A stretch of 64,000 nucleotides of DNA, taken from assembly GCA_019916065.1 (NCBI GenBank), contig CM034239.1, positions 41,370,663 through 41,434,662 of the forward strand, given 5' to 3'. Positions within the stretch are counted from its first letter, which is position 1; each line of letters opens with the position of its first letter. The notes under the pieces are model-generated. The model saw only the letters and a list, made by a program, of their open reading frames with translations. It had not been told where the DNA came from and ran no database searches. The position numbers and the translations under genes are program-made. The stretch comes from Vitellaria paradoxa (lineage: Eukaryota > Streptophyta > Magnoliopsida > Ericales > Sapotaceae). This document shows positions 22,596 through 32,790 of the stretch, piece after piece.

Positions 22596-23000
22596 TCTCG
22601 AGAATTTAGGCCTCTTAAATTTATTCCTCAAGATCTATCTTTGGCAAAATATTAGAAAAATAAAGAAATAATAACGATATAAGAATTTATGTAGAAAACT
22701 CCTAAATCGAAAAAAAACCACGGGCACTCAGAGAAGAAAACTCACCATGTGAAAATTTTGTACAATCACACAATTCTTCCTCTCATCTAATGCCCCAAGA
22801 CACTCCACAAAGAAATTTCCTAAGCAAATTTTAACTCTCACCTCACAAAAAAAAAATTTAACTAAAGTTTAAATTCACTATCTAAATCCTTAACTGGTGT
22901 GTCTCTACCCAAAGAAAAAGATTCTTTATTCATAATCTCACAAGATCTCCCTCCCTTTGTCAGTAGATCAATGTAGGACTTTTAAAGGAGCCACCACACA
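22596..23000 (-). repeat. 5' LTR of the small copia element
   Basis: Partner of 21241-21618. The outer ends are eroded (TCTCGAG at one end, CACACA at the other, in place of TGTTGG and CCAACA). It is 27 bp longer because of small indels. Confidence 0.8.
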
Positions 23001-24336
23001 ATTGCCTTTAAATTAATGGAGTGCTTTTTTATTTTATTTTATTTCATTTTTTCGGTGCTACCCTCTAGAGCCTCTACTAGATAATTTGGATATTACTTCA
23101 ACTCGCGTCCAAATGATGATTTTTGAATTCTACCTTCTAAGCTACTTACCATTTGATTTATCTACGACTAAAAATGCCCTCTTTTTGCATGGATTTTAAT
23201 TTTTTTAATATTGTAATATTTGTAATATCTGATATAGATTTTAATTTTTTTAGATTTTAAAATATTTTAAATTTGATGAAGATTAATTACTTCGTTAGTG
23301 TGTCTTTTTACTCTCGTAATAAATGCGTGGTGTTAGTGTTGGATATATCTAATACGTGTCATGACAAGCTCAAGTATTAAATAAAACAGTATAATATTTT
23401 GTCATGATTTTTTTTTACACCTCTTTTTTTTTTTAAATTCAATTTGGGCATTCTATTTTGAAGGTCTAACAGTAACTTCTTGTTATTTTTTTTGGCTATG
23501 TGAAATATCTACATAGAAATAGTATGACGGGGTAACACTAACATGGTCGCAAAAAAGTATTATAGGGCTAAGAATTAACAATACTTATCACTCAAGCATG
23601 AATGATTTGAATTAAGGGTTTGTGTTCTCCAATTCATCAGATTTGTATCATTTTTTCGTACAGTGATCCTGATATCTTGTCCATTCTGCTACTCCAAAAA
23701 AAAGCAAAATATTATGGGCTACTCCAAATTTCTTAATAGTCACCACACAAGAGATAATTTGAGTAGATCTTTTCTAACTCGCTCTACTAATCTTGTTAGG
23801 ATCCATCCAAATAGGTAGCAATTGCAAGATCTTTTTTTCATTATTGTCTCTTTTAATGGACGGTTTGAGTTACCTTTCATTATTCCTCTATTTGTATGTA
23901 TAAATTATAAGAGGATTATATTTGATGGTGTGGCAAAAAGATGTAAGGGATGCAGGTGAGAGAATGGAACTCAGAAAAGTGCTGTGAATTTGTATTGGGG
24001 TTGTGGCAATTTTGCAAATGAAGTCTCTTTATTGAGAAACTTGGTAATAAAAATATTTTACAAACACACACTTGAGTACACACACTAGAGCACTTCCCAA
24101 CTTGCTCCCTTACACACCTCAAAACAAGCCAAACTCATCTATTTATGGTGATGGAGAATAGCCTTACACTTTCTCGCATATTTTAGGATAACGTATGTAA
24201 GGGCTAAGTGAAAAACTCTAGAAAGAATAAATTAGTGAACTCTAGATACTAAGAAAGAAAGAAAGTAGGAGAGGGAGAGAATTCTAGAATACTTTTAGGT
24301 GGACAAGGATAGATATATAGAAATATAAAATAATTT

Positions 24337-24370
<34 letters not shown>

Positions 24371-24744
24371 TTGGTGCTCACTTAACAAGCTTTTAAATGA
24401 ATAAACAAAATATTCATTTGAAATCGAAATATTACTAAATTAAGTCAAATTTAAACAAAATTTATAATTCGAGCTTGATTTGATAAGATTAAATTTGTAA
24501 AGTAATTAAGTTACTTGACCTCGTTTCAAATTCCACTTGAAAATTTACTTGACCTTGTTTCAAATTCCACTTGAAAGTTTAACAAGTCAAATTTGAACAA
24601 AATTACAAATTTCAAACTAAAAAGATTTCTAAATTAAATTTGAGCAACCTATTAAGCATCTAGTTCAAGAACAAAAATTTATCTACATATCTAAATCAAT
24701 ACAAAAATTTAGCTACCTATCCAAATCAATATAAATGTAGTAAT
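23001..24744. other. Intergenic, no gene seen
   Basis: Non-coding. The segment contains a (GA)n microsatellite at about 24340-24371, scattered GA-rich words before it, and a short open minus-strand frame (23916-24122) that is Cys-rich but unlike any family I know. No paired terminal repeats were found. Confidence 0.45.
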
Positions 24745-25788
24745 TTTTAGTGTGTTTTAGTAGTTGAGTATATTAAGGAGTTTATGTAGTTAAAATTATT
24801 TTAAGTTTTCATTATTTATTATCAATTAATATTTTAAAATTTAATCATTGGGTATCATTTAAAAGCCTATTGGCATCCAATTCCATAATAGAAATCTACC
24901 TATGGATATATATATACATAATTGTGAGGATCCTTAGTGTACTCTAAGGCGATGGTTGTTTTGGGGTAATAAAAAGTAAATTTTATTGGAGTAATTTTTA
25001 CATTTTATTATATCAGTTTGGATGAAGGGTAATAATTATTTTGAAGTAAAAATTAATCCCACCTGAGGATAAATTTTTACTCTAAGAGGAGGTGGTTAAC
25101 CTGAGGGGGGAGGGTGTAATGGAAAACTTTTATCTTTTTCTCATTATCCCAATCTCGTTATTGCATAAAATATTTTTTTACACCCTTATAAAACCCTAGG
25201 CAACATTTTCTTATAAATAATTATAATAAATATTATAAAATAATAATATAATTAAATAATTTATTTAATCAAACTAAAATTAATTAATTATTAAATTATT
25301 TTATCAAAATAATATTTAATAAATACTAACTTATTATTAAAATAATTTATTTTATGAAATGAAAATTATTTATCATAAATAATAATTTATTGATTATGTA
25401 TTGTATTAATTAAATTAATAATTTAGTTAAATAAATTAAAATTATTTTTTATTAAATTATTTTGTCAAAATAAAATAATTTTTAAGAAATAATAATTCAC
25501 CACTAAAATTGATTACTATTGAAATATTAATCTATGATAAAATTAGTTTTTATAGTTAATATTTTTATTTAAAATTATATATAATAATATATTTTATTAA
25601 GCATAATTATTATTAAAATAAAAATTATTATGATGATTTATTTTATTATAATAATTTACTAAGATTAAATCTTAACTTTTACTCCTTGGTCAATTTATCC
25701 TCATTCTAAACACAATTAATTTTTACCTTTCAAAATATTTAGCATTCTAAATGTAATATAATTACTACCAGGTAATATTTACTTTTTG

Positions 25789-26290
25789 AGTAAATTATAT
25801 CTGCCTCCAATTAATATTTAGATAATTATATTTAGCACCCACAACATTTAAAAGTGACACTTACTTCTCTTATTTTGAAATGTTATTATCATTGACTTCC
25901 TTCCAATAAAATCAACAGTTAAAATTTAATAAAAAATATTAAAATAACTAAAATTTTAGGTATTTTTCCTATTTTATCCCTCCCTTCTTACATTTTCGTA
26001 ATTTTTTTTTTATAAAAATCTCCAAAAATAAGTAAAAAGTAAGTAAAAACAAATAATTTTTTAGAAATTTTATAAAGAAAACTGATGAGATATGAGAGGG
26101 GGTAAAATAAAAAAAATATTTAAAATTTTAGTTAGTTTGACATTCTATGTTAAGTTTTAATCAACGATTTTATCAAACGGAGATTAATGTTAACAATATT
26201 TCAAAATAAGGAGATAAGTGTAACTTTTAAATGTTATAGGTACTAAGTGTAATTATCCAAATATTAAAGGGAGATAGGTGTAATTTACCC
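25789..26290. mobile_element. Long fold-back MITE, arms about 220 bp
   Basis: The left arm (GAGTAAATTATATCTGCCTC, AGATAATTATATTTAGCACC, AACATTTAAAAGTGACACTT, ATTTTGAAATGTTA) is mirrored by the right arm. The reverse complement of the right arm gives GGGTAAATTACACCTATCTC, GGATAATTACACTTAGTACC, AACATTTAAAAGTTACACTT and ATTTTGAAATATTG. Long arms and a short spacer are typical of Mutator-like fold-back MITEs. A truncated end of the same family is at 60862-60900 (GGGTGAATTACGCCTATACC). Confidence 0.8.
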
Positions 26291-26451
26291 TTACTTTTTC
26301 AATCCAAATATAAATATCATAAATTTGTTACTCCATTAACTGTTAATATGGTAATTGTTATCTTAATAATTTTTTACTCTCAAAATTTTAACTTTATACC
26401 TAACGTTCTTTTAATACTGTTAAGATAGTTGAGTATGTTTAGGAGTTTGTG

Positions 26452-26698
26452 GGGCACTGTTAGAGGGTTACAGTGGAAAATCAATGGTTGAAATTTATTT
26501 ATATTTAATCTAATGATTTCAATTTAATTTAATTAAAATTATTTTTAAAATAAAAATAAAATTTAAAATATTTTGATTGGACCATAATCAATGAAAATGT
26601 AAAAGTTACATGTCATTAAAATGTAAATAAATCTCAACTCTTAATTTTTTCACTGCAGCTTCTGCAGTAGATTTTTTTACTGTAGCCTCTTGAAACCC
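26452..26698. mobile_element. Mutator-like MITE, 247 bp, with 9-bp target duplication
   Basis: It starts GGGCACTGTTAGAGGGTTAC and ends CTGTAGCCTCTTGAAACCC. Flanks are GAGTTTGTG (26443-26451) and GAATTTGTG (26699-26707), a 9-bp duplication with one mismatch. Removing the insert restores the neighbouring repeat-unit sequence AGGAGTTTGTGTAGTTAAAA, which confirms the borders. The interior (AATTAAAATTATTTTTAAAA, GTAAATAAATCTCAA) matches the copies at 47852-48096 and 57390-57890. Confidence 0.8.
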
Positions 26699-27330
26699 GA
26701 ATTTGTGTAGTTAAAATTGTTTTAATTATTTAAATATTATTTTTTAGTTACTATCAATTCTTAAATTTAGTCAATGAGTGTCATTTGAAATCTTTCGCAT
26801 CCAATTCCATAACAAATCATCTATTTATATCTATACTACTGTATATAATTATGAGAATTTGTAGGGTTTTCTAATTGTTTGACTGTAGTTAAGAGTTTAT
26901 ATATTTAAAATTATTTTAATCACTTTAACTTTTTATTGTTTATTATCAATTAATTATTAGGAGTCTATCTACTTAAAAGTTACTAATTAATTAGACTATC
27001 TATTCATAAAAGTAATTTTCACTATTCAACCAAATTATTAATTAATTGAAAATTATCAAGTCTTAAAAATATTTTAATTATTTTAAATTTTTATTATGTA
27101 TAATAAATATAAATAAGTTTCTATAGTTAGGAGTCTATGTACTTAAATTTATTTTAATTACTTTTCTTTTATTATTTATTATCAATTAATTCACTAAGTG
27201 TCTATCCATTTAAAATCTTAATAAGTAGATTGTTTGTTCATAAAAAGTATTTTAATTATTCGTTCGACCGAAGTTATTAATAAATAATAAAAATTATTTT
27301 AATTATTTTTATTATTCATTATCAATATGA

Positions 27331-27499
27331 ATACTTTTTTTTAAATATCGCTTAGGCAGATGGATGGATTTGCTGTCGCTACTGGGCCGGGCCAATATCT
27401 GTAACCATTTCCATAAAGTCCAAAAGCAATATTGGAGTAGATTTGGAAATTTCTAAGCCGCATATATATGTCTTCGTCTCATCTTTCAATTATGTGGTG
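27331..27499. other. Short intergenic stretch
   Basis: Less AT-rich than average around 27355-27420. No feature is recognised. Confidence 0.4.
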
Positions 27500-27943
27500 A
27501 TAGGGATAGAAATGAACCGAATTGAACTGAATTTTAATTTATTCGAGTTCAAGTTGAGTTATTCATTTCAAACTCAGACCTTGATTCTATCTGTTTTACA
27601 AATTCGAGATTGGGTCAATAAAAAAGAATTAAGACTCGAGTTTGACTTGCGAATAGTTTGATTAAATTATAACGATATCATTTTAGTCTAAAATATAAAA
27701 TATTATAATAAAAATAGTATTAAAATAATATAAAATATTATTAAATATATATATATTATTTTATCAGACTAGCTCACGAGTTTTCAAATTGATTTTTTTA
27801 AATTCGATCTTGAACCTAAACGAGACGCCAATCAACTTTAATTCAAATTCATTTTAATTATGAATTGAATTCAAACCAAACTTTTATTTTCAACTGAGTT
27901 CGAATAATTCACAAATAACTCGATTTATTTCTCCGTCTATTTA
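27500..27943. mobile_element. TIR element with AATTCGAGTT words, about 440 bp
   Basis: The left end ATAGAAATGAACCGAATTGA is mirrored by the right end, whose reverse complement is ATAGACGGAGAAATAAATCG. Both sides contain TTCGAGTTC/GAACTC words, as in hAT-like plant MITEs that carry repeated TCGAGTT motifs. The core is (AT)-rich. It is non-coding. Confidence 0.5.
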
Positions 27944-28084
27944 GTGACTTTCCATAAAATCTTAATGCGTTCAACTTTCCCCGTACTTTATTTGTTTGAT
28001 TCTATTACTTTTTCTTTTGTAATTTTAATTTTGAATAAACTTTAGACTCAAATTATTTGACTCAGACTCGGAAGATTCAGAAGC

Positions 28085-28410
28085 TGTTCTCTCACACATT
28101 CACGTGCGTTATTCATAACCTTTGGAGGGCCCAAACGTTACCCTCGCCCTCGGAAGATGCTTCGTAGCATTAGCAACGATATTGCAATACATAGCATTAT
28201 GGAGTGAACGTTTATGCGATCTTTTGATATTGATGATCACTTACTTTCTAGTGCCTTGTTTTATATTCATTTCAACGTTCAAAAGCTACGAAGACCACAA
28301 AAGCACTATTGCTTTTCAAAGTCATCCGTCTGCCTTTTCAAAGTCCTCTGAATGCATTCTTTTGATTGGTCTTCTATATTTTGCAAAATTAACTTATTAG
28401 TGGGAGACTA
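28085..28410. other. Less AT-rich segment with a 92-codon open frame
   Basis: The plus strand at 28122-28400 is open from a TTG. It encodes a hydrophobic stretch (LCDLLILMITYFLVPCFIFI) but has no in-frame ATG near the start. A palindromic CACGTG lies at 28101-28106, 21 bp upstream. I recognise no family and do not call a gene. It could be an exon remnant. Confidence 0.25.
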
Positions 28411-29215
28411 TAAATAAGGGAAATTAAAATATTAGTGGAAGACCATAAATGCGAGGTTACATTTCGTTAGGGGATAAAATAACAGATATAAGTAATATTA
28501 GAAAATATTATATAGGATTTGTTTGGATACTAATAAGTTAATTTTTTGGGTTTACCTTATTTGTCTTATGTGATTTTTTTTTTTTTTTGCATTTTAAAAT
28601 TTTTTTATTATAAGTGTGACTAATAAACCTAAAAATTAAGTTTTAGACGTCTTAATTGTATTCATAAAAAAAATTAAAAATATAAATAAAAAGTCATGTA
28701 AGATAAAATAAGCTAAACCCAAAAAAGTTAGTTTATTGGTACCAAACAAACTGTAATTTTTTATGTCAAATTATTTTTTTAATATTTGGCTAGTAAGATA
28801 CAAATTAAAATAAGAGTTATGATTTAAAATGAGAATTAATCGAAGATAATTCTGAACTCTTGAATTCTGCTAGAAAATAAATTTAGAAATGAGTATACAA
28901 TATCACACGAAGAGTGATTATATTCCCATTTTAACGGATATACCACCTCGTGAACGGCAAGGGGAAAAAAAAAAAGAAATAAAGAAAAAATAAGAGGTTC
29001 AAAATGAGATGGTTCTCTTATTCAAGCAATAGTGTTAACGGATGTGGCTATTGAAAAGATTGGCTGACACTTTGAGTAGATTGTGTTGACAGCTCACACT
29101 TTGATTGAATTGTGTTGACAAACTTGATCTATTTGGCTAATTGTTCCGGCTCAAATTGAGCATTCTACATCAGATGAAAACCCTGTGATCAGACGTAACG
29201 AGAATTGTTACACTG

Positions 29216-29249
<34 letters not shown>

Positions 29250-29740
29250 TGAGGTGATGTTTGTTCTTTCATAACTTTAAGTCAATTTTGTTTGATTAAT
29301 GCTAGCTATCATAATTTCAAACAATTTAGGGAATTAAATCATTTACATTCGCCGTATTAAATAATTTAAGAACATTTAACTTGACAAAAAGGTGTCAAGG
29401 GCACATTTGATTTGTTAAAAAACATAAAAAAATTTGAAATCTCTGAACTATACTAATTACAAATTTATAAATTATCTCACTTTATATCAATTTATCTAAT
29501 TTTTTGTTACTTTAAACATACTCAAAATTAATTTAACATTCCAAACTCACTTATGGTAGTGATTAAATGAGTACGATCATAGTCAAAGATACGGCTCGCT
29601 TGAGGTAGAGAGACACGCTTTGAGCATGGTTAGATGAGAATCATGAAAGCTATTATTGAACTTTTCAAGGTTGTTAAGAAAATACCCATTGCTTGAGATA
29701 TACACCACACCTTACCATATCCTTTCAAATGAAAACTGAT

Positions 29741-29830
<90 letters not shown>

Positions 29831-29928
29831 AAGTTGCAAAAAAAACAACGAAATTTTACTAGAGTTATATGGTGAAAGTGAAAGGATTAGAGTTGGACAA
29901 TATGTATGAGTTTAATTATAAAAAAGAG
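28411..29928. other. Intergenic with microsatellites
   Basis: It contains an (AT)n run at about 29219-29246 and the long (CT)n run annotated separately. TTATTTGTCTTATGTGATTT (28558) and its mirrored partner AGTCATGTAAGATAAAATAA (28691) suggest a small inverted-repeat element at about 28510-28755. No gene. Confidence 0.4.
29742..29828. repeat. (CT)n microsatellite, 87 bp
   Basis: An uninterrupted CT dinucleotide run. It produces artificial Ser-Leu and Arg-Glu open frames on the two strands, which should not be read as proteins. Confidence 0.98.
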
Positions 29929-30080
29929 TGTGTTTGGAGTATTACAAATTTGTATAAATTTTTAAAAACTAGTGTCTCGTGATTTATGTAGTGAGTAGAA
30001 ATTTTAATATTGATAATCCCGTAATTCGTATTTATAGAGATTTATAAAATTTTGTATTATATTTCTTTAACTCCAAACAT
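29929..30080. mobile_element. MITE with TGTTTGGAGT ends, about 150 bp
   Basis: The ends TGTTTGGAGTATTACAA and TTTAACTCCAAACAT are inverted repeats. Interior words (GTCTCGTGATTTATGTAGTG, CCCGTAATTCGTATTTATAG, AGATTTATAAAATTTTGTAT) recur in 45292-45436 on the opposite strand, in 14370-14459 and, inverted, in 14797-14900. That defines a family with at least four copies in this window. Confidence 0.65.
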
Positions 30081-31423
30081 GTTCAAATTCAGGTCTGAAC
30101 CCAATATATTTGTATTCCATCAAATTATTGAAAAAGGCAAATCATGTGCTTGACTTTAGGCCCCCCCACTAGAAATTGAGCCCGACATTCATGTCATGCT
30201 TACAGACTATTGTGTATCGTCCGAGAGACCCCGCACTTGACTTTGACTTAGAAGTTGACCTTACTCGCCCTTAATTATTTTCGTCATCTATACACGTTAT
30301 TCATATCCTTAAAAAAAAAAAAATTATAAAGAGCAGTAGATCAATATATGTATGTTATTCACAATCTCAAAAGCAATATTTACACCTTGAAGACCTACTT
30401 AAAAGCAGGAACTGGCTCAGAATTTGAGGTATTAGATTGATATAAAATTTTATTATAAAAAATTTAATTTTTATTCATATAAAAAGAATAACAAAAATAA
30501 AAGAAATAAATACTAATAGCAGAGTGACTTGTGTTACAAAAATTTAGAATAAATTAAATTTGTAAAAAATATATAAATAAATAAATTGAACTAAAAAAAA
30601 ATTAGACTAGACTATTCGAACTATAGTACGAAGCAGTCCAAGTCTTAGTCCGCTTCTAGTTAAAAAATTTTGTTAGATTAATTTGTAATATAAATAATTT
30701 TTTATATTCACTTAATTCAACATTCAAAGCCACTAGTGCACGGTTGTATCACATGCATTTGAATAGCTTCCCAAATTGGTTCACTAATATTTTCCTATGT
30801 GGCTTGACTAGGTAGGACCATGTTTAAGTCCTGCAAAAACCTACTAAATCTTTAATTTGATTTACCTTTCTCTTTAAGATTTTCCTTTGACCATTTTTGA
30901 TTGGCCAGAATTATGGGAATATTTCTCAATATGAACTCATCGACCAATGAGATGTTGATCTAACAATTTCAATAATTTCTTCACTATACATGTGCAGATG
31001 CTCCACTGCAGCATATCATTTGGGGCCCTTGCATATAAAGACTATTTGCATGGATAATGACATGTAAGCTTTGCAAGAGAACTTGACGCAAAGAAGGGTG
31101 ACTTATATATTAACGATGGGATCAAGGACAATGCACAGTTAGTCTTCTTAATAGTTAGTCTTCTTAATAAACTAGCTACTCTCACTCTCTCTCTCTCTCT
31201 CTCTCTGTGTCTCTCTCTGTATCAAAGTGCCGACCATATTCACAACAGTGTGAAAATCTATGCTATTCTAAATGCGTTCACAAACAATTATGCTCGTGTA
31301 TTATTGCCCCTCCTTTGTGTGCATATAAACATTTAGGCTGAATTTGAAGGATAATAACGAGGTGAAAAATTACTTGAGGTAATTATTAATCTCCCTTACA
31401 CAAACTTGAAATTAGATGGCCAG
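30081..31423. other. Intergenic, no gene seen
   Basis: AT-rich and non-coding. It has a less AT-rich patch at about 30155-30270, a 17-bp near-duplicate (TTAGTCTTCTTAATA) around 31140-31170, and a (CT)n run at about 31180-31217. Confidence 0.45.
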
Positions 31424-31682
31424 GCTTGGTTTGGGAAGTAAAAGAATTAATTTTCTTTTTTAGTAACTAATTAATAAAAAATTAATTTTTTTGTGTTTGA
31501 AAAAAAAAAGTTAATTTTTTAGTAGCTAGTTTTATGCTTTTTTTTGTTAATTAGACATTTTTGCCTTTGAAAATTTAAAAGAATATTAAAATATAAGAGA
31601 GTAAATTTAGTCATTATAAAACAAGTTAAAAAATAATAGCTGGTAGTTGAGCTACTAGTTACCGGTTCTCAAACAGAACCTA
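31424..31682. mobile_element. MITE with GGTTTGGGAA ends, about 260 bp
   Basis: The left end GGCTTGGTTTGGGAAGTAAA is an imperfect mirror of the right end GGTTCTCAAACAGAACCTAAG. The interior has GTTAATTTTTTAGTAGCTAG, TTTTTGCCTTTGAAAATTT and AAAAAATAATAGCTGGTAG words shared with 41069-41372. Confidence 0.5.
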
Positions 31683-32404
31683 AGTGTCACTTTAGGGAAT
31701 TAGGGTAACATGATGTATTAAAAAAAAAAAAAAACAAAAACAAAAACAAAAACAAAGTTTACACTTTTCTTGCTTTTCTTTTCCAATCTCTTTACATCTC
31801 CCAAAAATTAATTTATAATAATTGTTATAAATAAAATAACTTAACAATTATTTATTTTATTAAAATATTTTTCATAGTTAAATTTAATTTATAATCACTA
31901 ATAATTTATTATTAAAATAACTTAATTTAATAAAGCTAAAACTAAATTAGTGTCAAAATAATGAATTATTGTTAGAATGAACTTTGTCAAATTAAAATTA
32001 AATTTTATTAACTAATAATCTATTATTCAAATGGTTTATTTATTAAAATTATAATTACTATTCAAATAATAATTTAAGATTAAAATGATTTATTTGATTA
32101 ATTTAATAATTGTTTTAAATAATTGAATTTAAAATTATTTTATTATTAAATAATATATTTTATTAATATAATTTTTTTTAAATAAATGATAATTTAATAA
32201 TAATTTAATATTACAAATTCTAATAGGTGAGTACTTTATATAGATTAGCTGTTATTCTCAAACCAAATAAATTAAATTAAATTATATAATGAATTATTAT
32301 ACAAATTCTAAAGTTAATATAATCATTATAAGTTAATGTTACATCTTTTATCCAAACATAGCTAAAAATAATTTATTACTTCCATAACTATTATTAGCGT
32401 AAAG
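31683..32404. other. AT-rich intergenic
   Basis: An A-run with (CAAAAA)n repeats near 31720-31756, then nearly pure A/T sequence with AATAATTTATTATTAAAAT words. No gene. Confidence 0.45.
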
Positions 32405-32790
32405 TTTATGATAGGGTTTCTTACATCGATTATGCAAATGATGGGTGGTCAACTTATAAATATGAAAAAAAAGTCTTACCTCTTAAACTAATTTTTAGAG
32501 TTGAGATAGGTTTAGAACCACCCAATATTAATATCAAAGTTTATGTTTGCAAATTATCTCTGTTCACCGAGAGAAATAGATTATCACATTTTTCAACTTA
32601 AAGCGATCTAATATGGGAAATGAGGGATTGTTGGGATTTTATTACCTCTAACCTAAGACGACTTAATGTGTAAAGAGAGAGATTGTAAAAGTTTTTCATA
32701 TCGATTGTGAAAGAAATTGATTGTTAATTTATAAGTATGAAGAAAAATTTTACCCCTTAACCTAGCTTTACTCTGGCAAGAATCAATACA
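32405..32790. mobile_element. Paired remnants of a small LTR-type repeat
   Basis: Two diverged direct copies lie about 270 bp apart. Near 32425, ACATCGATTATGCAAATGAT is followed by AACTTATAAATATGAAAAAA and TTACCTCTTAAACTAATTTT. Near 32698, ATATCGATTGTGAAAGAAAT is followed by AATTTATAAGTATGAAGAAA and TTACCCCTTAACCTAGCTTT. Between them is TGTTGGGATTTTATTACC. This word order (ATCGGTTGTGAAA..TATAAGTATGA..ACCTCTTAAGCTAGCTTTT) is common in short plant LTR/TRIM elements. Borders are uncertain. Confidence 0.45.

Larger units (their letters stand above)
21241..23000 (-). mobile_element. Small non-autonomous Ty1/copia retrotransposon
   Basis: Two LTRs, 21241-21618 (378 bp) and 22596-23000 (405 bp), flank a 977-bp internal region. 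The first LTR has exact TGTTGG..CCAACA ends. On the minus strand the primer-binding site TGGTATTAGAGCT (22581-22593) starts two bases after the 5' LTR and is nearly identical to the 12-nt site complementary to initiator tRNA-Met. A purine-rich tract (AAGGTGAAGAT) immediately precedes the 3' LTR. The internal region keeps only a decayed gag; protease, integrase, RT and RNase H are missing. The LTRs have diverged considerably, so the insertion is not recent. No matching 5-bp target duplication was found (CGATT versus ATTGC). Confidence 0.85.
24745..27330. repeat. Cluster of degenerate repeats interrupted by MITEs
   Basis: Units containing GAGTTTATGTAGTTAAAATT, a TTATTATCAATTAAT word and a CATCCAATTCCATAA word can be read near 24745-24925, 26413-26451 plus 26699-26870, 26882-26990 and 27117-27260. 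Unit length is about 160-220 bp. One unit is split by a MITE (26452-26698), and another fold-back element (25789-26290) lies within the cluster. Units are diverged and non-coding. The region 24950-25790 between them is AT-rich without a firm call. Confidence 0.55.

Noticed and set aside
28122..28400. 92-codon hydrophobic frame with a nearby CACGTG
   Set aside because: It begins at TTG without an upstream ATG, has no splice partners and no family resemblance; kept only as a note on the interval.
29630..29875. Open frames on both strands with long Arg-Glu or Ser-Leu repeats
   Set aside because: They are direct translations of the (CT)n microsatellite and have no other coding evidence.
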